From contig NC_003070.9 in NCBI RefSeq assembly GCF_000001735.4, positions 26,211,971 to 26,275,970 of the forward strand: a stretch of DNA of 64,000 nucleotides, read 5' to 3'. The notes under the pieces are model-generated. The model was not told the DNA's origin, did not search any database, and saw only the letters and a list, made by a program, of their open reading frames with translations. The stretch comes from Arabidopsis thaliana. Lineage: Eukaryota > Streptophyta > Magnoliopsida > Brassicales > Brassicaceae. A program made the translations under genes and the position numbers. Below are positions 28,124 to 42,396 of this stretch, piece after piece. Every line of letters begins with the position of its first letter. The first letter of the stretch is position 1.

Positions 28124-28657
28124 CTACATGAACAGTTCTGATTGTAGCAACGTGTAATAATTAGCTGCTTCATCCTCAAGCTCCCAAAGCCCAACACTAA
28201 ACCCATCTAATAAACTAAACCCATTAACGTAATCCTGACTAGTCTCACTCTTAATCATCTCATAATTACTCCCGCCAAATTCAGTGTTAGGGATTCCTAG
28301 TTCGTCGTCAGTTGCTTCAAGAAGATGCTTCATCACTTTCTCTTTATCTCCGTCGTACTCATCTTCTTTCGAAGTGCATGAAGAAGAGGAAGAGGAGCAA
28401 GAAGAAGAGAGAGAAGGATTTTCTTCGAAAACGGCAGCGTTTTGCTCTTCATTAGAAATTTCTTGCTGAAGCGTGGTGATTAGGGAAGTTATGTCATTCT
28501 CGGCTTCATCTTTTAAGAGAGTTAGAACTTGGTTGTACGAGGAAGAAGATGAAGAAGGCTTTTGTCTTTTCGTTTCTTCTTGTGTTTTGATGATTTCTTG
28601 TTCTTGCTCATCTCTTTGACGCTTCAATGAAGATGTTACTGTTGTTGTTTCTGCCAT
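28124..28657 (-). CDS. Unknown acidic, Ser-rich protein
   Basis: Single exon of 177 residues from the ATG at 28657. The frame is open further upstream, but that part is hydrophobic, AT-rich and lies before the TATA box at 28764-28771, so the 28657 start is preferred. Seen: a basic KRQR near residue 12 that could be nuclear targeting, a Ser-rich tract, a helical central part (VLTLLKDEAENDITSLITTL), an 80-110 Ser/Cys run, and acidic C-terminal motifs (MKHLLEATDDELGIP and FSVGLWELEDEAANYY). I recognise no enzyme or DNA-binding domain. It resembles my memory of At1g69760, with a paralogue at At1g26920; function unknown. The acidic-hydrophobic C-terminus could be a protein interaction or activation segment, which is inference. 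Confidence 0.82.
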   Translation of the reverse strand: MAETTTVTSSLKRQRDEQEQEIIKTQEETKRQKPSSSSSSYNQVLTLLKDEAENDITSLITTLQQEISNEEQNAAVFEENPSLSSSCSSSSSSCTSKEDEYDGDKEKVMKHLLEATDDELGIPNTEFGGSNYEMIKSETSQDYVNGFSLLDGFSVGLWELEDEAANYYTLLQSELFM

Positions 28658-28763
28658 TTTTGGAGAAGAAAGATAGAGAAAACAATGGTTTTTGTTTAGC
28701 TTTTTAAATCGTGAGAGAGAGAAAATCGTTGTGGTTATAAAGAGAGAGGAGGAGACTAAAATG

Positions 28764-28771
28764 TTTATATA
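28764..28771 (-). promoter_or_regulatory. TATA box of the unknown acidic protein gene
   Basis: TATATAAA on minus, about 107 bases before the preferred start at 28657. It supports excluding the upstream in-frame ATGs. A GA-rich leader follows. Confidence 0.65.
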
Positions 28772-29160
28772 GAGAAAGGTTGTGGTCAAAATGGGTTTAT
28801 TTTTTAATAAGATAATAACGTGATTAGTATAATAAGAAGTTATTAGTTGGTTCGTGCATGTCAGGAGAGAGACATGTGAATGCTTTTTCCTTTTTTCGCA
28901 TAACCCGGAGGCAAAATTTAAATACATGGTCTACAATTTGTCGTCTCGTCACGATTAGTATAATACTCCTATTCAGTTATTTTATTTCTATTATAAAAAT
29001 ATTGTTTAGATCTTAAGCATGTTGTACTTTTGACTTATGATAATCTTATAGCTTTGACCGCTAACGTTGTACTTGTACGTGACTGTCTTCTCTTCTGTAT
29101 CATCTAGCGAGACGGTTAATAAATTTCTGGTACGAAGAGATTAGTGTCATTGTTTTTATC

Positions 29161-29375
29161 GTACCATTAATTTAAGTACTTCTAACTGTATTATCTTCTA
29201 TCGATATTTCGTACAACTAAAATAAATATATCACTTTCTGTCACCAATCGAATTCATAAACTTTCGTACCATTATTTTAATCACTTCTAACCGAATTTTT
29301 ATCATCTTCTATCGACTTTTTTCGTACTAATAAAATAATTATATCACTTTCTGTCACCAATCGAATTTATAAAAC
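29161..29375. repeat. Two-copy tandem duplication, about 105-bp unit
   Basis: Copies start at GTACCATT (29161 and 29266). Shared landmarks are ACTTCTAAC, ATCTTCTATCGA, TTCGTAC and ATATCACTTTCTGTCACCAATCGAAT in the same order, with scattered substitutions and small indels. Not recognised as a transposon. Confidence 0.85.
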
Positions 29376-32300
29376 TTCTAACAAAGCAATTAGTTTATTT
29401 GTGTATATATTAACATTCGGGGATGAAGATATGAAGTAGATATCTCCGACAAAAATAATAAAAGTTCATAATAGAAGTACTTGGTGAGAAAATTTGTTCA
29501 GTGGGACTTGTAAAATGTAAATGCAGTGGCCTAACATTTTTGTCATGTAATATTATAATGTTTCGAAAGGATTATGCTCCTGTATTTTATTGCTTTGTGT
29601 ATATTATTATTTACATTTTGTAAGAGAGACAAAAGAAAAAAAGGTTATAAGTTGTTGTCATAGAGATTTGGTAAATATATATGTGGTTGTATCTACCGTT
29701 GGATTAGCATTCCAGGAGGAGTTTGTATATTACGAAGGATAATCGAACGGTCGTGGTTTCACGTATGTGGATTGCACATGGAAAGTGACAGCTTCTCATT
29801 GTTTTTTATCTTCTGTCTAAAACAGATTCTTATCGTTTAAAATGGACTATGTAATTAACCACCGCCTAAACCATTTCGTCTCTGAAACGTTGTGATAACG
29901 AAAATTTAATATTCTGTTTGAACATATTGTAAACGAGAATTTAATACTCCATTGGATTAAACATTTTAGTTCTAAATTTTTAATACTCACGTCTATGTAA
30001 AAGGCAAACTACTGGTGCTTGGTGACGTTAACAAAAATGTAAGAACCAGTGTCAATGAAACCTCAATTACCTTGTTTGCTCAACAAAAAAAAAAACCTTT
30101 AGAATCGATAGAAAAGAAGGTAACCACATCTTTGTTTGCCCAAACAAAAAGAAGGTACCACATTTTTTTATTAAATAAGTCTACGAAACTTGTGTTTTCA
30201 ACGTCGGTACGCTTTTTCTTGTAAAAAATACTACAAATCGAAAGTTATTATACTAGTTTCAATTTATACTAAAAGTAGGAAGCAAACAAAATATGCATAA
30301 TAATATAAATTTTCTTTGTACAACCAACTGCTTAATATACCTTTTAACGTCGATCTCGATTTGAAAATTACACGACCTTATAATATCTGTGAAAAAATAT
30401 ATACACGAGGTTATACTATTATAATTTTTCGCTTTATCGAACCGACTTGGACCAAAATTTATTCTAAAACGTATGGGAGAAAAACAAAAAAAGCAAGATA
30501 CAGTTAAAAAGATAGTAGAATATAAAAATGAAAACAGCAAATCAAAAAAAGAGAAAGAGAGGTGACTGGTGAGATGATGAATACAACTACATGGTTCGAG
30601 GTAGGGTTACACAAGTGGGTTTTGTTTATACACACTTCTTCGTGTCTTGCTTTTCTTTTTTTTGTCCTTTCACTTTTACTTTATTAGCCTACCCACTTTT
30701 TTAGTTGAACTCTTCTTATCGGTTAAGGGACATATAGATGGTTAAGGACAAATCTATTACCAGTGCGGTTGAATTGTTGTTAAACTTGGGAGGACAATTT
30801 TCAGAACTTGACGTAGTTAAAAGCTTAAAATTTCAAGCTATAACGTAAGATATTATAGCTTGATATTTTTTCCTTAAATGATTATAGAATTTTATATATC
30901 AAGCGAGATGACAACTAACTAATGGTGGTCATACAAATAATGTATACAAATAAAATAAAAGTTGTATTATCTTTAAAAGGTATAATTTGTTGAAATAAAA
31001 AATAATGGTGGTCCAAAACGAAGGAAGGTTTATTTGTTTGGGGAAGAAGAGGAAGTGGGGACTTCTCGTAGCCTTTCTGTAATAGCACACTGGTACTTGC
31101 CATTCCTCTTGATATTATGTCAACTTGTCCATTGTCATTAAACTCTACTCGTTTCTTTCGTTCTATATTCTAATTTATTCGTTTTTTCTTCTTCTCAATT
31201 GCTTGGATTCGGGACCGTCGAATAATTGCCTAATTTAAAAATCGATTTGACGAAAAAAATGGAACAGATTTTTCAATTATACCACCTTTAGAAAAAATAT
31301 AGATATATTTTAGATTTTTAAATATAGTTTAACTATATATATATCATAATAATAAATCAGATGTTACAAATAAAGTCTTATACATAAATATGTATACTAC
31401 ATATACAAACGGATCCAGATCTTGTGTTTTTAGTCAAAAATAGTTGGATCTTGATTTGGATCAAGGTATCAAAAACTCTGAATCTATCTACGAAACCAAT
31501 TCAGATCAGATCTCGAATCTCAAATATTTTGTCTTTAAGTTTTTATTCTCTTCAACGAAGATTTGCATCTCGAGGGTTTTCTAGTCATTTCGTATACGTG
31601 TACATGCAATGTGTGTACCGTATACGTGTTGTGTGTACGCATCTCTCACTTATCGGTTTCGAGAGGCGAATATTAAATGTTTGGTATAATAACAAAATGG
31701 GGTTGTTCATCGGCATAAAAATGAATGGACATGTGATCTCCTTAATTATTTTATCCCTTCTTATTTATATGAATATAAAAAATACATATTTAAATCAATA
31801 GCAGGAAATAATCATGTGACATTATTATGTTTAACTCATTTTTGCCGACGAACTCACAACCTTAATTATATTATTTCCGTATTGTATCTTGAAGACTTGA
31901 ACATATGACTAAATTATTATCATTTGAGTAGACGGTTTTTTTTTCACTTACTTTTTTTATACATGCAATACTCTGACTGTTAAAAAGTAGTTAAATTTAG
32001 GAATTACTAATATATTTATTTAAACACAACCAAATTAAAATAGATTATATTCTAGTATCATTCAAACTCCCCCTTAAAATTTGTTGATTAGAAAAAAAGC
32101 AATTTGAGTGCGAATAAATAATATAGATAAATACTAGTTTTCCATTTTTAATGTAATCTAATTACTTTACTGACTTGATATGCTCTGTGTAAGAAACTAA
32201 AAATCGTGTAAATCGAGAAAAAATGTAACAATAAAATATCACTCACTGTGCATTTGCTGTGAAAGCCTGATCTGTCATGATGATGACTCGGTTTCTTCGA

Positions 32301-33498
32301 TACTTATATTTATTTACCTTTTTTGGGGCCCTATTTTATTTATTTTGCGAGCAAAAGAAGTAACGTATCGATGGAAGCAATATTAAAGAAAATAAAGTAT
32401 ATTAAAGATGTCTCCCGTGAGAATTAATTAAAGTAAACCAAGAGTGAGGCTTCATGCTGATGATTCGTCAGACCTAATTAGGATCTCATTCACGTGTATA
32501 TCAATGTTTGCGCATTATATCGCAAACCTAACGATTTAACAAACAATTTATCTACATAAATACTTGAATAATTTGTTCGTTTTAATTTTGTTGGCTACTT
32601 AATTAGAGGATGGATCTACATCGGTTTAAGTAACCAGATTGACGAAAAGATACAAAAAAAAAAAAAAAAAGATACATTATTTTGATTATATACCAAACTC
32701 ATCTCTAGGTTTTAATGTTTGTGCATTCTTATTAATCCATTAATTTATTGTCAATTGATTTTCCCACGAATTAACGATATATACAACCTTGTAAAGATGA
32801 ACCGCTTTAGATTTTTTTTTCTAGTAATCAAGAAAATTGATATATCAGAGACATAAAGAATAATAAAGTTCTGGTTAATCATGGCTTAGATCTATACATA
32901 TTCATGAATGTGATTTGGACATGCATCCTTTATTGGACAAATTATAAAAAAATATACATATATTTTCCTCCTTATCTCTCGCATTATGTTCGTAAAAAGC
33001 TCACTTAAATAAAAATGTTTAGAGATAGTGCATAATTATGATATAGTAATACCATATTTAGCGGAAAGCTTCGTTTACTCTAACACATTAATACTAATTT
33101 AACAAAATAAAATAAAATCGGTAAACAATATGCGTTCATGTTGCATCCACTGCCGATTGTCGAATATAATGCTTGCTCATGAAACAATAAATATACTCTT
33201 TAATTCTTGCTTACATAATATATAAAAGTATTATTATTTATGTTATGGTGTATTCAAATCTGCAAACCATTTGTAAACATGAAAGAATCTAAAACAGTTA
33301 GAACTTAGAAGACAACAAATCACGATGCCTTTAAGGTCACCCAAGTGCAAACAAATAAACACCATGTAGTTTATACTTTGTATATATATTCTAAATCACC
33401 CGGACTTATTGACTTAATCAACAGGTTTAGCGCATACACATTTTGGAAACGGAACAATTCTAAACAGTTTTGAGTCGAAACTTGTACTAGTAAGAAAA

Positions 33499-33709
33499 AT
33501 GTGTAGTTGTACTCTTTTTTATTTAAGGATAAACAATTATACACACAAAATATCTTAGAATTTATATAAAATGTGTAGTTGTACTCTTTTTTATTTAACG
33601 ATAATAAAATTTGATTTCGACAATGATTAAATTTTAGAGTTTATATAAAATATCTTAGGATTTAGTTGTACTCTTTTTTATTTAACGATAAACAATTATA
33701 CACACAAAC
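33499..33709. repeat. Three-copy degenerate tandem repeat
   Basis: Units contain TAGTTGTACTCTTTTTTATT followed by TAA(G/C)GATAA, starting near 33504, 33576 and 33663. Copies 1 and 3 continue into ACAATTATACACACAAA. Intervening blocks share TTTATATAAAATATCTTAG. Seen directly; no known element assigned. Confidence 0.85.
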
Positions 33710-36525
33710 AAAAATGTATTCGTCTCAATTATTTATTTTCTACTCTTTAAGAATCTATCGGATTTCACTTGAATTCACAACAAATTAGATGTAGACTATT
33801 GGTTACCGATTTTAAACCCACTGGTTGTCGGTTGTGCCACAATCCCTGTTACGTTTTCGATATGTCAAGGAGTTGTGATACTGGTTTTGTCTCTTTATGT
33901 TATACCGTATGCTTTATTGCTTTGACGTCGTCCTACCTCATATATTTGTACATGTGCTTTAAGCTATACGAAGGATAAGAACTAAAATTAAAGTGGATCG
34001 AGCCACCATATTGATATCTCGAATTATTATTTTAACATGTGAAATACTTGAATAGATTGACATAGTTGGAGGTATTTCTCAGAGTCACCCACCTAAATTT
34101 CAATTCCTTTTACAAATTCCGATTAAGTGGTGTTATGTTATTGATTTATCTATAATAGATTTGCAAAAACATCATTTGCTGAACAGTATTTATTCTGATT
34201 TTTGTACCGGACATGTAGTAAGACCTTGAGTAGAAAAATAGATACATAAGGAATTTGGTACAATTAGATCGGTACGTGAGGGAAAGAAAAGTAACATCCA
34301 CCACGTGAGGTTAGTTTGCAGTATGCACCTAACCCAAACCTCCTCGCATCTCAATTTTGTGTCTTAAAAAGATTTTTGAATTGATTTTACTATATATACA
34401 CGCATCATATAGAGTGACGATGTACGGTTCCCAAACGAAAGACAACCTAATGCAAACATATATTCACAACTAACATTTCTACATGCATAAAATAGTAAAC
34501 CTTACTCAAATCCCACCAATCGAAAAATTATTTATACAAGGTTGGAATTATGTTTCTAAATTCTCGGTTGAAATCTTGATTATTTTTGTTCAGGCCATTA
34601 TATACAATAAAAAAGACCTAGAACAAAGGAATTTAATGCTTACACTGATCTTTTTAGGAGAAAAATCATACAACTTGAGAGTAGGAACGAAGGCAAGGCA
34701 TTGTTGGTGACTCAACCACTTGAGCAAAACTCCACACGCCTTTCCTTTTTGTTTTGGATTTTTGCGCTGTTCGGATTAACAGGGACTTGCCAACGTACAA
34801 TAAACATTCAAATACATTAGTTTTTAAATAAGCCAGAATAAAATGTGATAACTAAACAATCATACCGTACGTGTCTCGTTTGTTTTTTTTGGTTACCAAA
34901 ATGCCAAATAGAACAAGTAAATATTAATTTAAAGAACGATGAATGAATCTATTTGTTTTTATATAATTATTACTCCATATATTTTAAGTTTATTTTTTTA
35001 AGGTATAAACACACATATTGGATAATTTCTTATTAATTCTTTCAAAAATATTATTTTTATTTAACCAATCATGGAAAAAACAGGAGAATATAAATTGTAA
35101 CAAGTTATCAAATACATTTAAAATTGTATAGAAACTAGCAAAACATCTTATAAATGAAACAAAATAAAATGGCTTTAAAACATCTTATATTTTGAAATAG
35201 TGAGTATACTTTTTGTGAATATGAAGACATGATGGGAAGTTGAATAGATTATCATGAAGTTTTTGTTGTCATATATGTATAGATTCAGATTTAAACTTGT
35301 TAAACATCATCAACTCATTGAATTAAAGATAGATAATTAGTTCAGATCCATATAAAAGGAGATCGGTCAATTTATTGGAAGAAACTATTGCATACAACCA
35401 CTAATTTGATTATATCCGAGAAAGATACAAAAGGGACGTCCACGTCTGTCCGAGTCATTCAATCTATTTTTATTAGTTACATAAACTCAACATATAACGT
35501 GATATTTTCACTTTCTTTAGCCTAAAATTCAGACTAGTATTTAAAACTAGTGATTAGGCCATAAGATCTATAATTAGGTGAAGATAATATATTAATGGAC
35601 ATTAACATATTGATAGGAACTAGGTATCCGTTTTATTACAATCTTCACACTATCAATATTATAGCGTGTTGGATTTAACTAGGAAGTTCTCGGAAAGTAA
35701 AGTAATATAACTAATCAACTTAATCGATGATGCATTTGTATTATTAATAGACCATGCCCGACAATAACGACGATGTTCGAGTAGTGGACCATTCTTGTAT
35801 TCTATGCAATTTGATTAACTAGTGAGTGTTATATTATAGTCTTTTCTATGATCCATAAACATTGGTTTGTTCTCTATTCTAGTAAAAGTATTTGTTTTAC
35901 TTCAAGTCTTTAACAATTCTGCTAACTTATTACTTTGATGCTTATTTTTGTATGGTTTTATTCATTCTTAATAACAATTTACCACATCGAAAAAGGAATG
36001 TATAGCGTTTTATGTAGAATTGTAAGTTAATGAATTCAAGTACGTTAGGCCAAAAACTTTTTTCCCGCTTAAGAATGTATAGTGTGTTTTATGTAGAATT
36101 GAAAGTTACTGAATTGAAAAAGATAGGGTACAGTTAATAATAGGCCTAACTTGAATTCATTCATAAGAGGCACAAAATGTTTACCAAAACAGATCACATT
36201 TGCAGTTCGGCCTATTATTAAATGGACCATATCTTAAAAGGCACAAAGTTTTTGTAGCCGAACGAATCCAACATTGCCTTTAATCAAGAAACAGTAATAA
36301 AACCGAACCGAAGATGAGTTCTCTTCTTAGACAAAAAGAACGAGAATCCCACAAATCCATAACATCTGATTAAAACAAAGTTACCAGAAATTCAGAGTTG
36401 CTAAACTTGAAAGTCGTGAAACTTAAACAAAACAAATCCAAATTCCGCAGCAAATGGTCTAAAGATAAATCCTAGGAAAACAATGAATAGAAGATAAATC
36501 GAAAAATGCGATGAATCAACAGTGT

Positions 36526-39500
36526 TCATGCAAGCTCGGAAGGAAGAGTTGGCTTCATGAATGCAAAACCTTCAGGCAGAGTAAGAAGTGGATCTTTCCC
36601 AACTGCGAGTCCCTGGAAAGCTGTTCCCAAAGCATATCCAAGGGCCTTCGCTACTGGCACAGCTACAGCGTTACCTACTTGAATGTACCTGAAAAACAGA
36701 AATTATGTAAGATTAGTCTTAAGAACTATAGCAGCAATAAATCCACCAAGAACACACATAAACTCAAGGTCTTAACAATACTCACTTCTGTTTGGGTGGG
36801 CCAAAGAGTTTGTAGTCATCAGGAAAGCCTTGGAGTCTCGCATTTTCTCGAATGGATAAAACCCGATTTTGCTCTGGATGAATGATCACCTGCAATCAAT
36901 CACCAGCAACATCAAACAATTATACTCTTTAAGTTGGTTCCAGTGTAACATGCATACTAATAAATCTATGCAAACCTAGAACACTAGAATAACAACTAGC
37001 CAAAATTCAGAACAAATACTTGATTGTCATGAGAGGTCTCACCTGGTTGTGGGGTTCTGCCCGTGTGACAACAGTGGGGACAATTTCGTCCCACCAAAGA
37101 CGACCAAAAGGTCTGGAAACAGCGAAGGGCTTAAGTCAATTTCCATAACAGAAAACAATAGTCAAATACAGAATTTTCAGAGACGAAGAAAAGAGAATTA
37201 AAACTCACTTGCATGATTTCCCATCGACATATGTTAAGGCATAATCGGGAACCTGTTTGAATAACATAGCCAGCCAATCAGGAGAAAAGTAACTTGATAT
37301 GAGACCAAAAAAAAGAGATGATCATTCTTACCAATGTTTTTCCAGATTCAAGTTTGACCCTTTCCTTTCCCTCTTCCAACTTGACTACATTACCAGGTCC
37401 AACAATAACACCAGGAAAGTCCCTAAAATTCGCTCCCTGATACCAAAAGATGTTTTGAAATAATCAGAATATTCCTAGACACTAAAACAGACCAGAGCCA
37501 AAAAAATATATGATCGTCAATCGAGTATAAAGAAAGTTGTACCTTTCTCTTGGGGACCTGACAAACCCGTTCATAGTCATTTATATTAAGATTAAGAGGG
37601 TGATGATCATATAAGACATGCTTTTTGGACTTGGACTTTGATTGTGAACCTGACGCTTCTGTTGAAAAAATTCAGAAACAATTTGTTAATGAACATCAGT
37701 TGCCATAATAGTTGTCAAATATATGTTTTTACACTGTTTGCCCAAAAAAATAATAAGAATCTTACCATCCTTTCTCAATCTGATGAACTTTTGAAATGGC
37801 GTTGTGGGATCTTTGTCATATGTAATCTCGTCTCTTTTTTCACTGTTGGCAACCTAATACAAAAACATAGGAAGTAAGAAAATATTCAAGACAAACTGTA
37901 CCTAATTTTAGTCAAAATTTGCTAAAAACATCAATACTTACTGCAGGAAGATCAGAAATCACATCCTTCAACAAAAGCTTGTCTGCTAACTTCACAGTAT
38001 GTCCTTCATCATAGGCTACTATGTTTCCCTGCATTAGTTACAAATAAATATGAGAATTTGCTAAAACAAATTGAAAGGTACTAATATACCAGTTTACCTG
38101 AAACTCCTTGACAATATTTCCTCTATGAACTAGATCATGTGTTGGAAGTGGGAACTGCGGAATTATCTGAAACAGAAAGATACAAATTAAGAACAGCATC
38201 TATTCATTAATATAAAACAAAGAGAAAACATTAAGAATTTTACCTCACTAGGGAGTGCACCCCATAGAAAGAACCTCAAACGAAACTGAGCAAGCCCATA
38301 AGCTCCAGCTGCCATCATTCCATTCCTCACTTGGTAATTCATCTGTAGAAGGCGTCCAACAGCAAACCGTGCAAGATAGCCCTTAGCCATCTTCAGCATG
38401 TCAACGACGTTTTCCATCAAAACGAACTTAGGCTTCAAATATTCTACAATGTTCATATACACCAAAAGCTGCTTGTTTTTCTGATCTTCTAGAGGGTCCA
38501 ATAAGTTCCTGAAGCGGTTGTGACCACTGATTCCTTGGCATGGTGGCCCACCGCAGACAACATCAACACCTCCCTAAACATCAACAACATATAAACAATG
38601 TCAGGATATTGCTCTAAACATCAACTGTTCTGTGACTAAATCTATCACCCCTCAACAATTAACTGACGCAGAACAACATAAGACCCATAGAACTTATCAC
38701 ATACAATAACTTAGATTATTGGCTTTTAGATTAAATATCTGAAAATTATGCACTAGCTTCAGAAGTTTAAGGAAAGCAAAAGAATCAGGTATAAAAAATA
38801 CATACTGGTAACGGAAGGATGCCAGATTTATATCCAAGTTTAACGAACTCTTCAATTTTACCCCGGCAATTACTGTTCAAGGACAAATTTAGAGATTTTA
38901 ACAACGCATTAACATATATAACTTTAATGCAAACATTCTTAATGTTTTGCTCACCTGAGTCCTTCAATAGGCTCCCATGTATCATGAGAATCATCATAAT
39001 TCAGCCACCTTACCTATTATATCAAAACACCAGAGATGATTAACTATATAACAAGGCTAAACCATGAGATGTAATGTGAAATTTGTACAAGCAGAGCAAC
39101 AATACCTTCAAATAAAGTCCACGTTTCAATAACTTTTTAGGGACTCCGAAGGAAATACCAACAATCTTGTCAACAGTAAAAACTTCTCCATCATCTTCAT
39201 TTTCACTCTCCTCGCTGACATCTTCATTGTCCTCAACATTATTCAAACCGTGAAGGTTGGCATATTCTTCTGAATTTGGACTATTTCTCAAAGAGAAATG
39301 AATGCATAGCTTCTCCCACTCCTTAAGCAGAAACAAGAAATCTTCTGCGGTCATGTTTCTCACCTAAAATGAAATGATTTAGGCTCTTGAGAATTTCTGT
39401 AGTCAATCGAATTGGGAGAAAGGAAAACTAAAAACTTACGTTTGTCTCTGGGTGGTTATGCTGCAAGCTTTTACATGCATGTGCATTCATGTCAACAGCC

Positions 39501-41549
39501 CATTTCTTGAGAATCATTTTAAAAAAAAAGCAAAAGTTAAGCATTGAGAGATTAAACAAATCTGAGAAGATTATTAGCAAGCAAAAATGACTCACAGTGA
39601 CGAGGTTCAAACCAGACAGTTGTGCACCCATGCACAACCCTGTCGACATAGCTCCACAGCCGGAGTAAAGGTCAAGCAAAGTTGCCTTTTTGTGACCTTC
39701 TGTTTCTTGAGAACATTCTCCAATCTCTGATATGGCAGCAGCTCCTTCTCTTATATCAGTATCACTGGATATTGTTGAACTTTCACTTATAGCCATCATG
39801 GTTTCTGCACAATTGAAAGATCTGTAAATGCTTAGTTATCTTCAAAAACTGCAGCATTTTATCTAATCCAGTTGGCAGTTTCTAAACTTGAAGATCAATT
39901 GTTAAAAGCACTAACCTTGTTGTATAGCTTCAAATGTATCGTAAGGCAAGAAATAGTTCATGTCACAGAAAAAGTCACAGTTTTCTGTTGCAGGGATAGT
40001 CTCTTTAGTATTTTCCTGGCATGAGAAACAAAAATAAGTTCAGTATCAATGGAAGATTGTACTAAGATACTGTATACCAAAAGCATACACTACAAGTAAC
40101 AGTGAAGTAAGAACATACATTCAAGGGAATCATCAAAATGTTCAGCTTCTTTTCAAGTAATCCCAATTCATTTGTATCTTGTATCTCAGAGAAAAACACA
40201 CGCTTTTTCTTGATCAGAATCTCGAACTCTTTCATTACCTGAAAGTTAAGAATAGAAAAAAAACTTCAGACAATTCAACATAGATTAAAGAGAAAGTGAA
40301 GAAGAAGATTTTTTTTATTCTTACAGTATCAGAAGGTCTATAAAACCACCGAGCCGTGAAATACAGTTTCCCATTAGCCCCTTCAAACATTTCAATGATT
40401 TTACAAATGAAGGGATCCTTTCCCTCACCAGACTGCACAAAAATTACAAAACTCAGTTGTTAAAAACAGAAGTTATATATGGTAAAGCATCTACCTACGC
40501 TGTACGAAAAACATAAAACAACATGATAAACGTTCATATAGCCAATGCATAATATGCAATGCCAGTCTAAATAACAATCAGCTAGTTATTGTTACAGATG
40601 AGAACTCAGCTTCGAAAGGTAACTACTATCATAAGGACTTGGAGATATACAAAGCATGACAAACAGAGACAATGCACAAATATTTATTGCGGACAGTTGA
40701 TAGTGGTGAGGGAGGAGAATGTGATCAACTTTGGTTAATTATTTACCCTACACATCAAAATTTTCTACACAGTAAAACCATGTTGGCACATTAAAAAAGT
40801 GGTAAAACCTCAATAGTCATCAAACTCAAACACCAAGAAACACAATGTCATGCACATTCTCCTCTCTAACTCATTTTCTTCAATGTACCACATAAATCTA
40901 CGCTTTAAAATGTAACAAATGCAATTTAGACGTAATAGAGTCATACCTGTACATAAGCATCATCATTCAGCTCATATATCTGACGCTCATCAACAATCGC
41001 ACGTCTATAATGGCATCGAGCACGAATGATCTCAACTTTTTCGTCATCCCTACAAAACGAATTCACTTAATCAACTATTTACGAAACAAAAAACATTTCT
41101 AATCAAACAAAAGTAAAGCCTCTCAATCTGACTATACACAAGAACCAAAGGATTCAAGGAACTTACTTCGTCTTCTTTCTTGACGAAGCCTTAGGTGGCT
41201 GTACCTGAAACAAAACAAACAAAAAATCCTTCAGAAATCAACAGATCTGCAACAAATCTCAGCAAATTTCAACTAGATCTAACTATTTCATACACAAACA
41301 CCCAAAATTCCAGTTTCCGATGTATGAAATTACCTCAATCGGTTTGTATCTGTCAGGCCAGGTACTCTTCGCTTCAGATTCTGGAATTGGCTCGTCTAGA
41401 AACCTCGCAACATGCTTTTCCCCTTCCTCGACCACTGTCACCGGCTCTTCTTTCACCGTCTTAGCTCGCTTAGGAGCTCTCTTCTTCGGTTTGGGAATGG
41501 ATTTGGTAGTGTCATCCTTTGTCGCAGGTCTCTTTCGCTTCGGCGCCAT
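36526..41549 (-). CDS. CMT3: Chromomethylase 3, CHG DNA methyltransferase
   Basis: 21 exons on minus, in transcript order: 41549-41334, 41204-41167, 41049-40947, 40432-40325, 40238-40119, 40015-39916, 39804-39596, 39505-39440, 39363-39106, 39013-38955, 38872-38806, 38573-38244, 38166-38098, 38028-37942, 37853-37766, 37658-37543, 37436-37332, 37252-37209, 37112-37043, 36889-36786, 36688-36526. They give 839 residues. Order: basic nuclear tail; BAH domain about 105-225; methyltransferase motif I DLYSGCG (273-279); chromodomain about 380-445 inserted between motifs I and IV; PPCQ with catalytic Cys460; motif VI ENV at 502; motif VIII QFRLR at 544-548; motif [18 protein letters not shown] near the C-terminus. 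CMT3 reads H3K9me2 through BAH and chromodomain and maintains CHG methylation with KYP/SUVH4. All catalytic motifs are intact. Matches At1g69770. Confidence 0.97.
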
Positions 41550-41895
41550 GATTGAGTCAGAGAATCGAAGGAAGCTAAAGAGACGAAGGAAGATAAAGAG
41601 ACGAAATGAAACCCTAGGAAGCGGGGGTGTGACGAGTGTGAGGACTAAATAATCTGAGATTGAGGGCGAAATAAGCGCGTCACATAAGCGCCAAAGTGAT
41701 GGGTTTCGAAATTTTCGTGGAATTGTTTTATTTTTATAATGAATTTAAAACGTTTGGGCCTAATAAAAGTTTTGAGGCCCATCTCTTTCTCTCGCTATAA
41801 TGAGTACACAAATGTCAAAAAAATTAGTAGAAAAGTTTTTTCTTTCTATATCTATCTATGATTTTAGTAAATGTGTTAGTGTGAATTTAATTTCG

Positions 41896-42396
41896 TTTGG
41901 AATTCTTCCCACAATCTTAGCTATCTATGATTTGTTTTTAATAAATGTTAAAAGATTACACAAATGGGTTCATTCCCGGGGTAGTCAACATCGACTCTAC
42001 GAAAGATCTAATCATTTTTGGACAATTTCAGAATTTTTTTTAGCACTCTCCCTTTCTTACACATGAAGCACAAGTTGTAAAAAAGTATATGTTTTTTTTG
42101 AATATAATTTGACATTACATTAAAAAAAAAAAAAAAAAGATTACACAAATGTTCAGTTTTTAATAAATTATCACTTTCTATATTGGTTTGGAATTATTCC
42201 CACAATCTTAGTGATCAGGTCAATTTTGTATATATTTCCAGAAATAAACATATCAGAAAGAAAAAAAGTTACATTTCTAAATGACTCGCATTAAAGATGA
42301 TGTTACACAAATGTTATTAGACATTATTTATTTTCCATATTTGTATATGATTTGTAACTATGTGTTTTGGATTTGAATAAATTCCCACAATCTTAG
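41896..42396. repeat. Diverged dispersed repeat, three copies of a TTCCCACAATCTTAG block
   Basis: The block TTCCCACAATCTTAG occurs near 41906, 42197 and 42382. Copies 2 and 3 share longer flanks (GTGATCA, CAAATTT/CAATTTT GTA, TTTCCAGA, ATAAACATAT), about 185 bp apart. Possibly a decayed transposon or old tandem duplication. Confidence 0.7.

Larger units (their letters stand above)
28658..36525. other. Gene-poor 7.9 kb region
   Basis: Very AT-rich. It holds the leader and promoter of the 28.1 kb gene, two tandem duplications (29161-29375 and 33499-33709) and short low-complexity frames only. The longest, 125 codons at 31424-31801, has no domain or splice-supported extension. I see no transposase, reverse transcriptase or tRNA. 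Confidence 0.55.

Noticed and set aside
28658..28927. N-terminal extension of the 28.1 kb gene
   Set aside because: It contains the TATA box and a GA-rich leader and encodes hydrophobic low-complexity sequence.
31424..31801. 125-codon frame in the gene-poor region
   Set aside because: No recognisable domain, AT-driven composition and no promoter elements seen; likely chance.
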